A stretch of DNA of 64,000 nt from Oxalicibacterium faecigallinarum (GTDB lineage: Bacteria > Pseudomonadota > Gammaproteobacteria > Burkholderiales > Burkholderiaceae_D): positions 558,001 through 622,000 of the forward strand of contig NZ_BMDI01000002.1 of the NCBI RefSeq assembly GCF_014635705.1. Direction: 5' to 3'. The position numbers and the translations under genes are program-made. How positions within the stretch are numbered: position 1 is the first letter of the stretch; the number at the start of each line of letters is the position of its first letter. Positions 8,217 through 16,336 of the stretch are shown here, in pieces. The notes under the pieces are model-generated. The model was given only the letters and a program-made list of their open reading frames with translations, was not told the origin of the DNA and did not search any database.

Positions 8217-8741
8217 TTAATCGAAGTAGGTGCGTGCCATTTCGAAGCGTGGCGCAAAATAGACATTGTCCATGCGATCAATACGCACGCGACCGCGGCT
8301 GGAAGGCGCGTGGATAAAGCGGCCATCGCCGATATAGATGCCAACGTGCGAGAACGGACGATTCAGCGTATTGAAGAACACCAGGTCGCCAGGACGCAAG
8401 GTCCGCGGCTCAATCTCGCGACCGCGACGTGCCATGTCGGCGGCGCTGCCGAGGAGGCGCATCCCAACGGCCTTGCCATAGATGTAGGACACCATGCCGC
8501 TGCAATCGAGGCCTGCTTCCGGATTCTTGCCACCAAACTGATAGCCGATGTCGATCAGGCCCATCGCAAACAGTGCAACTTCGTTGCCTTGTTCGCTGAC
8601 TGGTTGCGGTTCGTACAGGATAGGCTTTACGGCTTGCCGTCTTGATGGCGTGGGTGTGCCGCACGCTGTGAGCACCGAGGCAGCAAGCAGCGCGAGCAGC
8701 ATGCCACGTCGGCTTGTCCTTTTCTCCATCGGGCCTGACAT
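8217..8741 (-). CDS. NlpC/P60 family lipoprotein (peptidoglycan endopeptidase)
   Basis: A 174-residue lipoprotein from ATG 8741 (TTG 8744 and ATG 8729 are alternatives). Lipobox LTAC places the lipidated Cys at residue 27. The NlpC/P60 catalytic Cys is in LDCSGMV (Cys80) and the His in FSHVGIYIG (His132), with a later polar residue in RFIHAP (His144). The family cleaves D-Glu-gamma-mDAP-type bonds in peptidoglycan. The start follows the aminotransferase stop by only a few bases, so the two are probably co-transcribed although functionally unrelated. Confidence 0.9.
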   Translation of the reverse strand: MSGPMEKRTSRRGMLLALLAASVLTACGTPTPSRRQAVKPILYEPQPVSEQGNEVALFAMGLIDIGYQFGGKNPEAGLDCSGMVSYIYGKAVGMRLLGSAADMARRGREIEPRTLRPGDLVFFNTLNRPFSHVGIYIGDGRFIHAPSSRGRVRIDRMDNVYFAPRFEMARTYFD

Positions 8742-8744
8742 CAA

Positions 8745-9947
8745 TCAGCGCCCGATCTTGTCCAGCACGTTGGACAGCATGGACAGCATCTGATCCAGTT
8801 CTTCCTTCGTGACATTGAGCGATGGCATGAAGCGCAGCAGGTCAGGGCGTGGCGAATTGAGCAGCAAACCGACCGGTGCCAGATCGCGTGCGATCTCGAC
8901 AATCTGTGGACCAATGTCGCGACCGAGTTTGAGTGCCCGCAGCAAACCTTCGCCACGTTCGCCCGCCAGGCCATGTTTGTCGGAGAGTTTGATCAGTTCC
9001 TTGCTCAGGTAATCGCCTTTCTCCTGCACGGATTGCAGAAAGCCCGGCGCAAGCAGTGTCTTGGCGACTGCAGAACCGACGGCAGTCATGACCGGATTGC
9101 CGTTGTAGGTGCCACCCTGATCGCCTGCCTCGAACACGGCGATTTCTTCCTTCGCCAGCAAGGCTGCCAGTGGCACGCCGCCGCCAATGCCCTTGCCGAG
9201 TGTCATGATGTCCGGTTCGATACCCGACAACTGATAGGCAAACAACGTGCCGCAACGACCCATGCCGGTTTGCACTTCATCGACGATCAGCAGGATGTTG
9301 TGCTTCTTGGTCAGGGCGCGCAACGCTTGCATGAATTCACGCGTGGCAGGAATCACACCGCCTTCACCTTGTACCGGCTCCAGCATGACGGCCACGGTTT
9401 TGTCGGTGATCAGTTTTTCGACGCTCGCGATATCGTTCAGGATCGCTTTGCTGAAGCCCGGCACTTGCGGAGCAAAAATTGTGTCCCAGCCCGCTTTGCC
9501 GCTTGCCGACATGGCAGCGATGGTGCGGCCGTGGAAGCTGTGATCAAAGGTGATGATCTCGTAGCGATTTTCGCCTGCAGCATTCTTGTTGATCTTGCCC
9601 CATTTACGGGCCAGCTTGAATGCGCCCTCATTGGCTTCTGCGCCGCTGTTGGCGAAGAACACGCGGTCGAAGCAGGAGTTGTCGGTCAGCAGTTTGGCCA
9701 GCTCGATCGACGGCTCGTTGTAGAAAGCAGGTGATGGGTTGATCAGTTTTTTCGATTGCGATACCAGCGCATCGTGAATGCACTGTGGCGAATGGCCGAG
9801 GCAGTTGACGGCCCAGCCTTGCAGGTAATCCAGATAGCGTTTGCCGTTATTGTCGGTCAGCCACATGCCGTCACCTTCGACGAACACGATCGGTGGACGA
9901 TTGGTGATGTACATCAGTTTGTTAACGTCGTACTGGCTGAATTCCAT
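8745..9947 (-). CDS. Class-III aminotransferase, acetylornithine transaminase (ArgD) family
   Basis: A 400-residue PLP enzyme starting at ATG 9947, with GGGAG about 8 bases upstream; an upstream in-frame start would add 13 atypical residues. [34 protein letters not shown] and [14 protein letters not shown] (PLP-binding Lys near residue 250) are those of the acetylornithine/succinylornithine/GABA transaminase group. No other arginine genes are adjacent, so it could be a paralogue with a different amine substrate. It is preceded by a promoter, a small leader and an intrinsic terminator, which suggests regulated read-through. Confidence 0.85.
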   Translation of the reverse strand: MEFSQYDVNKLMYITNRPPIVFVEGDGMWLTDNNGKRYLDYLQGWAVNCLGHSPQCIHDALVSQSKKLINPSPAFYNEPSIELAKLLTDNSCFDRVFFANSGAEANEGAFKLARKWGKINKNAAGENRYEIITFDHSFHGRTIAAMSASGKAGWDTIFAPQVPGFSKAILNDIASVEKLITDKTVAVMLEPVQGEGGVIPATREFMQALRALTKKHNILLIVDEVQTGMGRCGTLFAYQLSGIEPDIMTLGKGIGGGVPLAALLAKEEIAVFEAGDQGGTYNGNPVMTAVGSAVAKTLLAPGFLQSVQEKGDYLSKELIKLSDKHGLAGERGEGLLRALKLGRDIGPQIVEIARDLAPVGLLLNSPRPDLLRFMPSLNVTKEELDQMLSMLSNVLDKIGR

Positions 9948-10030
9948 TGCAGGTGCTCCCGAGCGAAAGATGGTGATTGGATACAAAAGTCGTCCGATTG
10001 TTCGTGACGAGTAAGTAAAAATGGATAACT

Positions 10031-10060
10031 AAAAAAAAAGCCACAGGATGGGCCTGTGGC
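10031..10060 (-). terminator. Intrinsic terminator or attenuator ahead of the aminotransferase gene
   Basis: On the minus strand GCCACAGG (10060-10053) pairs with CCTGTGGC (10047-10040) around a 5-base loop, followed by nine T residues (10039-10031). It lies 84 bases before the aminotransferase ATG and about 145 bases after the reductase stop. It could end the reductase transcript. However, a strong promoter lies between it and the reductase gene, so it also acts on transcripts heading into the aminotransferase gene. Confidence 0.8.
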
Positions 10061-10078
10061 TGATTGATCGGCAAAAGC

Positions 10079-10147
10079 CTACGCGCACGGCATCCGGTGT
10101 AGCGGAATCGGGTTACGGCGTCGCAGGCTGATGGCGGTCGGTTTCAT
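10079..10147 (-). CDS. Possible 22-residue leader peptide with an Arg-Arg-Arg run
   Basis: A short minus-strand ORF (ATG 10147, TAG 10081-10079) encoding 22 residues, four of them Arg, including three in a row at positions 9-11 (codons CGA, CGC, CGT). The ATG falls where transcription from the promoter just upstream would begin, so the message would be leaderless. The stop is followed by the intrinsic terminator. The arrangement resembles amino-acid attenuators, upstream of an ArgD-family gene. I could not find a convincing antiterminator by eye, so translation and function are speculative. Confidence 0.35.
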   Translation of the reverse strand: MKPTAISLRRRNPIPLHRMPCA

Positions 10148-10153
10148 GCGGAA

Positions 10154-10182
10154 ATAGTAAGACGTTTTGCACAGGCCGTCAA
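10154..10182 (-). promoter_or_regulatory. Sigma-70 type promoter with overlapping inverted repeat
   Basis: On the minus strand the -35 is TTGACG (10182-10177) and the -10 is TACTAT (10159-10154), separated by exactly 17 bp. The predicted start is near 10147. An 8-bp inverted repeat, ACGTTTTG (10162-10169) and CAAAACGT (10180-10187), overlaps the spacer and -35 and could be a repressor site. Transcription would run through the leader ORF and terminator into the aminotransferase gene. Confidence 0.65.
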
Positions 10183-10203
10183 AACGTTTTCCGACCGCTG
10201 TGC

Positions 10204-11241
10204 CTATTCGATCATGTTCTTGTGCAGATCCGCTTCGGAGGTAAATGCATCCGCGTAGAACTCGTCACGCGGCAGGCCGCATTGTTTGTTGAAAGCTTCC
10301 TGCGCCGCATCGACCATGGCCGGATTGCCGCAGGCATAGACCTGATACGCGGATAAGTCCGGCAGATCGGCCATCACGGCCTCATGCACAAAGCCGCTAC
10401 GTCCTGTCCAGTTGTCTTCGGCGACCGCATTGGAAATCACCGGGATGTAGCGGAAGTTGGGAATCGTGCGGGCCCATTCTTCGCACAGGGCATGCATGTA
10501 CAGGTCGCGCGGGCGGCGGCCGCCCCAGTACAGCACCATCGGGCGCTCACTACGTTCATACACAGCTTGTTCGACGATGGCCTTGATCGGTGCAAAGCCG
10601 GTGCCGGACGCCAGCAGTACCATCGGCTTGCGCGAATCCTCGCGCAGGAAGAACGTGCCTTGCGGGCCTTCAAAGCGCAGGATTTCACGTTCTTTCATCA
10701 CATTGAACACGTGATCGGTGAACAGGCCGCCACGCATATGACGGATATGCAGCGTCAGGTGCTCGTCGGCGTGTGGTGCATTGGCAATACTGTAGCTGCG
10801 GCGCTTGCCATCTTTCAGCAGAAATTCGATGTACTGACCGGCGCGATACTGCAGACGCTCATTGGCCGGCAGTTGCAGCGACATGACGATGACGTCATCG
10901 CTCAGGCGTTCCAGCTTGGCGACGCGCGAAGGCAGCTTCTTCATCGAAAACTCGCCGACGCCCAGTACTTCGCGCGATTCGATCACCAGATCGGTATAAG
11001 GTTTGGCGCAGCAGAAGAGGGCAAAACCCTTGGATTCATCTGCAGTGGACAGAGCACGCTCCTGGTGCGGGCCGTGATGCACATCACCTTCCAGAATGCT
11101 GCCGCGGCAGGTGCTGCAGGCGCCATTCTTGCAGCCATAAGGCAAGCCGATGCCGGCGCGAATGGCGGCATTCAGAATGGTTTCGTCGGCTTCGCAGGGA
11201 AATTGCCTGCCGCTGGGCTTAACGGTTACTTGGAACGTCAT
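10204..11241 (-). CDS. 2Fe-2S ferredoxin-domain FAD/NAD(P)H reductase (AscD/CDP-deoxyglucoseen reductase-like)
   Basis: A 345-residue electron-transfer flavoprotein starting at ATG 11241, with AGGA seven bases upstream. The plant-type [2Fe-2S] domain comes first (Cys37, 42, 45 and Cys77 or 78), then an FAD domain (RAGQYIEF, RRSYSIANAP) and an NAD(P) domain (LLASGTGFAPIKAIVE). Database entries often call such proteins CDP-6-deoxy-3,4-glucoseen reductase, but no deoxysugar genes are nearby. It is probably a reductase for an unlinked oxygenase or desaturase. It diverges from the epimerase gene with only 12 bases between starts. Confidence 0.88.
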   Translation of the reverse strand: MTFQVTVKPSGRQFPCEADETILNAAIRAGIGLPYGCKNGACSTCRGSILEGDVHHGPHQERALSTADESKGFALFCCAKPYTDLVIESREVLGVGEFSMKKLPSRVAKLERLSDDVIVMSLQLPANERLQYRAGQYIEFLLKDGKRRSYSIANAPHADEHLTLHIRHMRGGLFTDHVFNVMKEREILRFEGPQGTFFLREDSRKPMVLLASGTGFAPIKAIVEQAVYERSERPMVLYWGGRRPRDLYMHALCEEWARTIPNFRYIPVISNAVAEDNWTGRSGFVHEAVMADLPDLSAYQVYACGNPAMVDAAQEAFNKQCGLPRDEFYADAFTSEADLHKNMIE

Positions 11242-11253
11242 ACAATCCTGATC

Positions 11254-12165
11254 ATGCAAATTCAAAACAAACAGGCGATCCGCAAAATCGGCAAACCGCG
11301 CTTACTCATTGTGGGTTGTGGCGATGTCGGCATGCGCATGCTGCCGCTGCTACGAGACCGCTATCGTGTCTTTGCCGTCACGACACAGGCCGACCGCATG
11401 GCTGAGCTGCGTGCTGCCGGTGCAACGCCCATCCTGGCCAATCTCGATCATCCGGCAGAGGCCGCCCGGCTGGCGCGACTGGCACCGACCGTTTTGCATC
11501 TGGCACCGCCACAGGCAGAAGGGCAGATTGATCGCCGTACCCGCCATTTGACCGCCATTTTACCCGACCACACCTTACTGGTTTATGTCAGCACGTCCGG
11601 TGTTTATGGTGATTGCGGTGGTGCATTGATTGACGAGACGCGTGCTGTCCGGCCGCACAATGCACGCGCCATTCGCCGCGTCGATGCAGAGCGTACCTTG
11701 CGTCGCTGGGCCAGGCGCTCAGGTTCAAGACTGGCGATTGTGCGCGTACCCGGCATTTATGCGCAGAACCGCTTGCCTGAGGAGCGTCTGCGCAAAGGAA
11801 CGCCGGCACTGGTCGAGTCCGACGATGTATTTACCAATCACATCCATGCCGACGATCTGGCGCGCATCGTGATCGCCGCCATGCGGCGCGCGCAGCCATT
11901 GCGCGTGTATCACGCCGTGGATGATTCGGATATGAAAATGGGTGCTTACTTCGACGTGGTGGCCGATGCCTTGCAGTTGCCGCGCCCGCCACGTCTGCCG
12001 CGTACCGACTTGCAGCATCAGGTCACGCCAGCAATGCTTTCCTTCATGGCGGAATCCCGCCGTCTTGCCAATCGGCGGCTTAAAACCGAACTGGGCGTTC
12101 GCCTGCACTATTCCACCGTGCAACACGGGTTACAGAAAATCGTTAAGACCGCGCCATCACGTTAG
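11254..12165 (+). CDS. NAD(P)-binding epimerase/dehydratase-like protein (YeeZ-like)
   Basis: A 303-residue extended-SDR-like protein starting at ATG 11254. The open frame continues upstream, but that part is antisense to the reductase gene and is not coding. The Rossmann motif LLIVGCGDVGMRML is near the N-terminus and VYVSTSGVYGDCGG follows in the position of the SDR active-site Ser/Tyr region, as in YeeZ. The usual YxxxK is not obvious, and the catalytic role is unknown. The ribosome-binding site is weak, and its promoter must lie inside the reductase gene. Confidence 0.8.
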   Translation: MQIQNKQAIRKIGKPRLLIVGCGDVGMRMLPLLRDRYRVFAVTTQADRMAELRAAGATPILANLDHPAEAARLARLAPTVLHLAPPQAEGQIDRRTRHLTAILPDHTLLVYVSTSGVYGDCGGALIDETRAVRPHNARAIRRVDAERTLRRWARRSGSRLAIVRVPGIYAQNRLPEERLRKGTPALVESDDVFTNHIHADDLARIVIAAMRRAQPLRVYHAVDDSDMKMGAYFDVVADALQLPRPPRLPRTDLQHQVTPAMLSFMAESRRLANRRLKTELGVRLHYSTVQHGLQKIVKTAPSR

Positions 12166-12660
12166 ATTGTTGTTAATTGTGTGTCGGGTTTTTCGAACAA
12201 TCCGCTTCATTATTGTTAAAAAGAAATTATCCGAAAAAATCTGTGATTGCTTCAATCTGCATGTGCGGCTTTGCACAAAGCATTCATCCTGAGTGCGCGC
12301 AAAATATAGCGGACAGAGGGTTTTCTCTGTTGGGATGGCAGCAGAACTCGCAGGATAATTAACGATCTCGTATCCATTTTTTTGGCATTTAAAACGTTAA
12401 ATATTCGGTTTTTTCGAATTAAATTCACGCTAAATTCGATTTTGCACCCAGTTAAGATTCCGTTAGAGTGGCACCACCTGCCAACAGGGACCAAAACTAA
12501 AAAGGAAATTGCAATGTAGAAGCAGGCCAATCCCAAGGATGACATGCGTCAACCATTGTCATTTCTTCAAATGGCATGAATTATCCGCGCTGGTCAGCAA
12601 TCAGGACAGGACAACTCACCATGTGTCCGGCGTGTTTTCAAACCAACTTTCGAGATCATT
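12166..12660 (+). other. 495-base AT-rich intergenic leader region before the TerC gene
   Basis: No gene is supported here. The region is clearly more AT-rich than its surroundings. A possible promoter is TTGCAC (12442-12447) with TAGAGT (12464-12469), 16-bp spacing, giving an untranslated leader of roughly 185 bases. Within it a good ribosome-binding site (AAGGAAA, 12502-12508) precedes a bare start-stop pair, ATGTAG (12514-12519). TerC genes in other bacteria often carry a yybP-ykoY manganese riboswitch, but I do not see its conserved core. Confidence 0.45.
12442..12469 (+). promoter_or_regulatory. Candidate promoter of the TerC gene
   Basis: TTGCAC (12442-12447) and TAGAGT (12464-12469) with 16 bp between. 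The -10 is only a 4/6 match, so this is a modest candidate. It would produce a long 5' leader before the ATG at 12661. Confidence 0.35.
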
Positions 12661-13458
12661 ATGGAATTTTTACAAGTCTTCACTACGCCTGAAGCATGGA
12701 TTGCGCTGGCAACGCTGACGATGCTGGAGATTGTGCTTGGCGTCGATAACATCATCTTCATTTCGGTTCTGGTGGATCGCCTGCCGAAACATCAACAACA
12801 AAAAGGCCGCATCATCGGTCTGGGTCTTGCGATGGGTACACGTATCCTGCTGCTGCTCAGCCTCTCGTGGATGATGAGCCTGGTCGAGCCGGTCTTTACG
12901 ATTGGTACCATGGGCTTCTCTGGTCGTGACCTGATTCTGTTCTTCGGTGGTCTGTTCCTGCTCTACAAAGCGCTGGTCGAGATCAAGGAACTGATGTCCG
13001 GTGGTCATGAGGAAGAGGAAAGCGGCAAGGAAGTGTCCGTGAAGAAAGCAACGTTCGGTATGGTGCTGCTGCAAATCGCCATCATCGACATCGTGTTCTC
13101 GCTGGATTCGGTCATTACCGCTGTCGGCATGGTCAAGGAAGTCGAAATCATGATCGTCGCTATCATGATCGCCGTCGGTATCATGATGTTCTCGGCCAAG
13201 GCAATCGGCGAGTTCGTCAACAAGTACCCAAGCATCAAGATGCTGGCGCTGTGCTTCCTGGTGATCGTCGGTGCGGTTCTTGTCGCGGAAAGCCTGGAAT
13301 TCCATATTCCGAAGGGCTACATCTACGGCGCAATGGGCTTCTCGCTGGTTGTGGAACTGTGCAACATCCGTATGCGTCGTGCCCATCAAATGGCAATCTG
13401 CGATGTGCGTGAAGAAGACCTGCCGCATGATGGCAAACCACAGGAACAAACCGCCTGA
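12661..13458 (+). CDS. TerC family integral membrane protein
   Basis: A 265-residue polytopic membrane protein. The N-terminus MEFLQVFTTPEAWIALATLT followed by LEIVLGVDNIIFISVLVDRL is the signature of TerC/YgdQ/Alx-type proteins. The second half repeats the pattern (IIDIVFSLDSVITAVGM), with acidic residues in membrane segments thought to bind metal ions. A Glu-rich cytoplasmic loop (GGHEEEESGKE) separates the halves. Family members are linked to manganese export or metallation of exported proteins; a tellurite role need not apply. It is monocistronic and followed by a strong terminator. Confidence 0.9.
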   Translation: MEFLQVFTTPEAWIALATLTMLEIVLGVDNIIFISVLVDRLPKHQQQKGRIIGLGLAMGTRILLLLSLSWMMSLVEPVFTIGTMGFSGRDLILFFGGLFLLYKALVEIKELMSGGHEEEESGKEVSVKKATFGMVLLQIAIIDIVFSLDSVITAVGMVKEVEIMIVAIMIAVGIMMFSAKAIGEFVNKYPSIKMLALCFLVIVGAVLVAESLEFHIPKGYIYGAMGFSLVVELCNIRMRRAHQMAICDVREEDLPHDGKPQEQTA

Positions 13459-13475
13459 GTGTGAGGCGCTGAGAA

Positions 13476-13497
13476 GCAGGCTGCATGCGCAGCCTGC
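13476..13497. other. Hairpin GCAGGCTG/CAGCCTGC after the TerC gene
   Basis: A perfect 8-bp inverted repeat (13476-13483 and 13490-13497) with a 6-base loop sits between the TerC stop and the main terminator. It has no T-run. It may protect the 3' end or help termination. Confidence 0.5.
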
Positions 13498-13503
13498 TGC
13501 AAC

Positions 13504-13534
13504 AAAAAAGGAACTCGTAAGAGTTCCTTTTTTT
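13504..13534. terminator. Bidirectional intrinsic terminator (TerC gene / GspE-like gene)
   Basis: GGAACTC (13510-13516), loop GTAA and GAGTTCC (13521-13527) are flanked by six A residues on the left and seven T residues on the right. It can therefore end both the TerC transcript and the convergent secretion-ATPase transcript. Confidence 0.92.
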
Positions 13535-13569
13535 ATATCCCGCTTGTTTTGGGGGATGTGTGTCGTGAC

Positions 13570-15399
13570 TCAGTTTTGTACTGCGGTCACCTTCAGTACT
13601 TCTTCCATGGTGGTGACGCCTTCGGCGATCTTGAGGGCACCGGCCAGCCGCAAAGGTTTCATGCCATCGGCGATGCTTTGCTTGCGCAACGCATGGATGT
13701 CTGTTTCAGCCTTGATCAGACGGGCAAACGGCTGTGAAACCGTCAATAGTTCATAGAGTCCGGTGCGACCACGATAGCCGGTCTGACGGCATTCCGGGCA
13801 ACCGACGGGACGATATACGGTGCGTGGTTTGCTGATCTTGGCATCGCCGACGAGGTTTTGCCAAACTTCATCGGAAAGGGTGCCATCGGGCGACTTGCAG
13901 TGGGCGCACAAGGTACGCGTCAGCCGTTGCGCCATGATGCCGATCAGCGTCGACTCCAGCAGGTAATACGGTACGCCCAGTTCGAGGAGGCGCATGATGG
14001 CGGACGGTGCGTCGTTGGTGTGCAGTGTCGACAAAACAAGGTGACCGGTCAGCGCCGCCTGGATGGCCATTTCGGCGGTTTCCAGATCGCGGATCTCGCC
14101 CACCATGATGATGTCGGGGTCCTGTCGCATCAGTGCACGGACGCCTTCGGCAAACGACAGATCGATGCCGTGCTGCACCTGCATCTGGTTGAAGGCGGCT
14201 TCGACCATCTCGATCGGATCTTCCACCGTGCAGACATTGACTTCACTGGTCGCAAGCGCCTTGAGTGTCGTGTAGAGCGTGGTGGTTTTGCCAGAGCCGG
14301 TTGGACCGGTGACGAGAATGATGCCGTGCGGCCGCGTGGTGAGCTCGGCCCAGCGTGCGGCATCATCCGGTGGAAAACCGAGTTCGGGCAGTGATTTGAC
14401 GACGACGTCAGGATCGAAGATACGCATGACCAGCTTTTCGCCGAAGGCGGTCGGCAGGGTGGAGAGTCGCAGCTCGATTTCCTGTCCGCCATGCGTACGC
14501 GTCTTGACGCGGCCATCCTGCGGGCGGCGCTTTTCGATCACGTCCATACGACCGAGTAGCTTGATGCGCGCCGTCATCGCAATCATGACGCTCGGTGGCA
14601 CCTGATAAACCTGATGCAATACACCATCGATGCGGAAGCGAATCGCACAAAACTCGCGTTTGGGCTCCAGATGAATGTCGGAGGCGCGCTGCTCAAACGC
14701 GTATTGCCACAACCAGTCGACGATGCTGACGATGTGCTGGTCGTTGGCATCGACCTGTTTGCTGTTGCCCAGCTCAACCAGTTGCTCAAAGTTATTGCGC
14801 AAGGCAAGGTCTTGTCCGCCCAGCTTGCGTGCGCCCTTGATGGATTTGGCGAGTGCAAAGAACTGCGTCGTGTACTGCGCAATGTCGAGCGGATTGGCCA
14901 CGACCAGCCTGACCGTGCGGCGCGTGATCTTGGCGATCTCGGCTTCCCATTCGGTCTGGAAAGGCTCGCAGGTTGCAATCACCAGTTCGGTTGCTGTCAT
15001 TTCGACCGGCAGGATATGAAAGCGCGTTGCGTAGGTGGCAGACATGACATCGGCAACACGTGCAAAGTCGATCTTGAGCGGATCGATACGATAGAAAGGC
15101 AGTTTGACCTTGCCGGCCAGCCATTCCGTCAACCATTCCAGTGTAAGCGGACGATGTGGTGGTGCAAACGCGGTCAGCTTGCACTGCGCAATGGCAACCA
15201 GCGGATGCATGGCAATGCTGGCATTGCGGTGAATGGCCTGCGCCTGAGTGTAAAAGGTCTTGCCGTCTTCTCTGGCGAGAATGCCGTCGGCAAGCAGCCA
15301 GTTGAACAGCGTCTGCAAATCCAGTCGTGTGGGTGTGCTGGCAGTGAATGCTGCGGCAGGTTTGCCGGTGCCACTTGCTGCGATTGGGGCGTTGGCCAT
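13570..15399 (-). CDS. GspE/PilB family secretion ATPase (stand-alone)
   Basis: A 609-residue hexameric ATPase of type II secretion/type IV pilus assembly, starting at ATG 15399. The N-terminal GspE-N-like domain is followed by the ATPase core: Walker A GPTGSGKTTTLYTTL, the Asp box and Walker B region DPDIIMVGEIRDLETAEMA and the His box LSTLHTNDAPSA. A zinc-type tetracysteine site (CAHC and CPEC) is in the C-terminal third. No pseudopilin, inner-membrane or secretin gene is adjacent, so it either serves an unlinked system or is an orphan. Confidence 0.9.
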   Translation of the reverse strand: MANAPIAASGTGKPAAAFTASTPTRLDLQTLFNWLLADGILAREDGKTFYTQAQAIHRNASIAMHPLVAIAQCKLTAFAPPHRPLTLEWLTEWLAGKVKLPFYRIDPLKIDFARVADVMSATYATRFHILPVEMTATELVIATCEPFQTEWEAEIAKITRRTVRLVVANPLDIAQYTTQFFALAKSIKGARKLGGQDLALRNNFEQLVELGNSKQVDANDQHIVSIVDWLWQYAFEQRASDIHLEPKREFCAIRFRIDGVLHQVYQVPPSVMIAMTARIKLLGRMDVIEKRRPQDGRVKTRTHGGQEIELRLSTLPTAFGEKLVMRIFDPDVVVKSLPELGFPPDDAARWAELTTRPHGIILVTGPTGSGKTTTLYTTLKALATSEVNVCTVEDPIEMVEAAFNQMQVQHGIDLSFAEGVRALMRQDPDIIMVGEIRDLETAEMAIQAALTGHLVLSTLHTNDAPSAIMRLLELGVPYYLLESTLIGIMAQRLTRTLCAHCKSPDGTLSDEVWQNLVGDAKISKPRTVYRPVGCPECRQTGYRGRTGLYELLTVSQPFARLIKAETDIHALRKQSIADGMKPLRLAGALKIAEGVTTMEEVLKVTAVQN

Positions 15400-15467
15400 G
15401 TGCAAATCCAGAAGACGAAAAGTGCGTCGATGCTATCACAGCCCCCACGCCTTGCCGGATCGCCTGC

Positions 15468-16316
15468 TTACTGTTGTGCCTGCCAGGCCTTGATCCCGTT
15501 GACCCAGGACTTGGCGGGTAGTTTCGTGGTGGCAGTGATGTGCGCGGCACGTTCGTAGAGCGCAGGAATATCCAGTTCTGGCGGTTGGTTGAAGGCAATC
15601 GCAATCACGTTACCGTCATGTACTTCCGGCAGAGAGATCACCGTATCGAAGGCATAGTGCATGGCACTGAGGTTTTTGGCGTAACTCGGATGATCGCCAA
15701 ACAGGTTGACGGTCATGATGCCATCCGGTTTCAGGCAGGCGGCACACGCCTGATAGAACTCCGGCGTATCCAGCACCGGTCCGCGTGCAGTGGCGTCGTA
15801 CAAATCGACTTGCAGTGCATCGATGGTGCCGTGATGTTCTTCATTGTTCACGTAGTCCAGCGCATCCATTTCGATCACGTTCAGACGTGCATCATTGGGT
15901 GGCAGTTTGAACATCGAGGTACAAATCGCCAGCACGGCAGGATTCAGTTCCACCGCCGTAACGCGGGCATCCGCAAAGCGACGGTAAGCAAACTTGGTCA
16001 ACGCACCCGTACCAAGACCGAGTTGTACGATGTGTTGCGGTTGGTCTTTGAACAGCATCCACGCCATCATCTGCTGCGCATATTCCAGCTCGATCCAGTC
16101 CGGCTTGCTGATGCGCATGGCACCTTGTACCCATTCCGTACCAAAGTGGAGATAGCGCACGCCGAACTGTTCGGACAGTGTGACCGGTGCAAACCTGGGT
16201 TTGCGTTGCTTGGGCGAGGCGAGCTGCTTCAGGCTGGCGAGCGTGGCAGTTTTCTTGCGGCCCGGTCCTGCCTTGGCGTTGGCTTCGGCTTCGATGGATT
16301 TGCGTTTGATCAGCAT
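15468..16316 (-). CDS. Spermidine synthase-like (polyamine aminopropyltransferase fold) protein
   Basis: A 282-residue protein. ATG 16316 is preferred because residues upstream of it in the open frame are low quality and overlap the neighbouring gene. LGLGTGALTKFAYRRF is the SAM/dcSAM-binding glycine loop, AVELNPAVLAI carries the acidic ribose-binding residue, and EMDALDYV follows. Many such spermidine-synthase-like proteins are not true aminopropyltransferases, and the polyamine-binding residues are not clearly present. A Lys-rich N-terminal tail (about 45 residues) precedes the fold. Same strand as the glycosylase, 20 bases downstream. Confidence 0.75.
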   Translation of the reverse strand: MLIKRKSIEAEANAKAGPGRKKTATLASLKQLASPKQRKPRFAPVTLSEQFGVRYLHFGTEWVQGAMRISKPDWIELEYAQQMMAWMLFKDQPQHIVQLGLGTGALTKFAYRRFADARVTAVELNPAVLAICTSMFKLPPNDARLNVIEMDALDYVNNEEHHGTIDALQVDLYDATARGPVLDTPEFYQACAACLKPDGIMTVNLFGDHPSYAKNLSAMHYAFDTVISLPEVHDGNVIAIAFNQPPELDIPALYERAAHITATTKLPAKSWVNGIKAWQAQQ

Positions 16317-16336
16317 GAATGGCTTTTGGGAAAAAA

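Noticed and set aside
10384-11253. N-terminal extension of the epimerase-like gene
   Set aside because: It lies antisense to the well-supported reductase gene; family length begins at 11254.
12166-12660. yybP-ykoY manganese riboswitch before the TerC gene
   Set aside because: The conserved core was not visible on reading; needs a covariance search to exclude formally.
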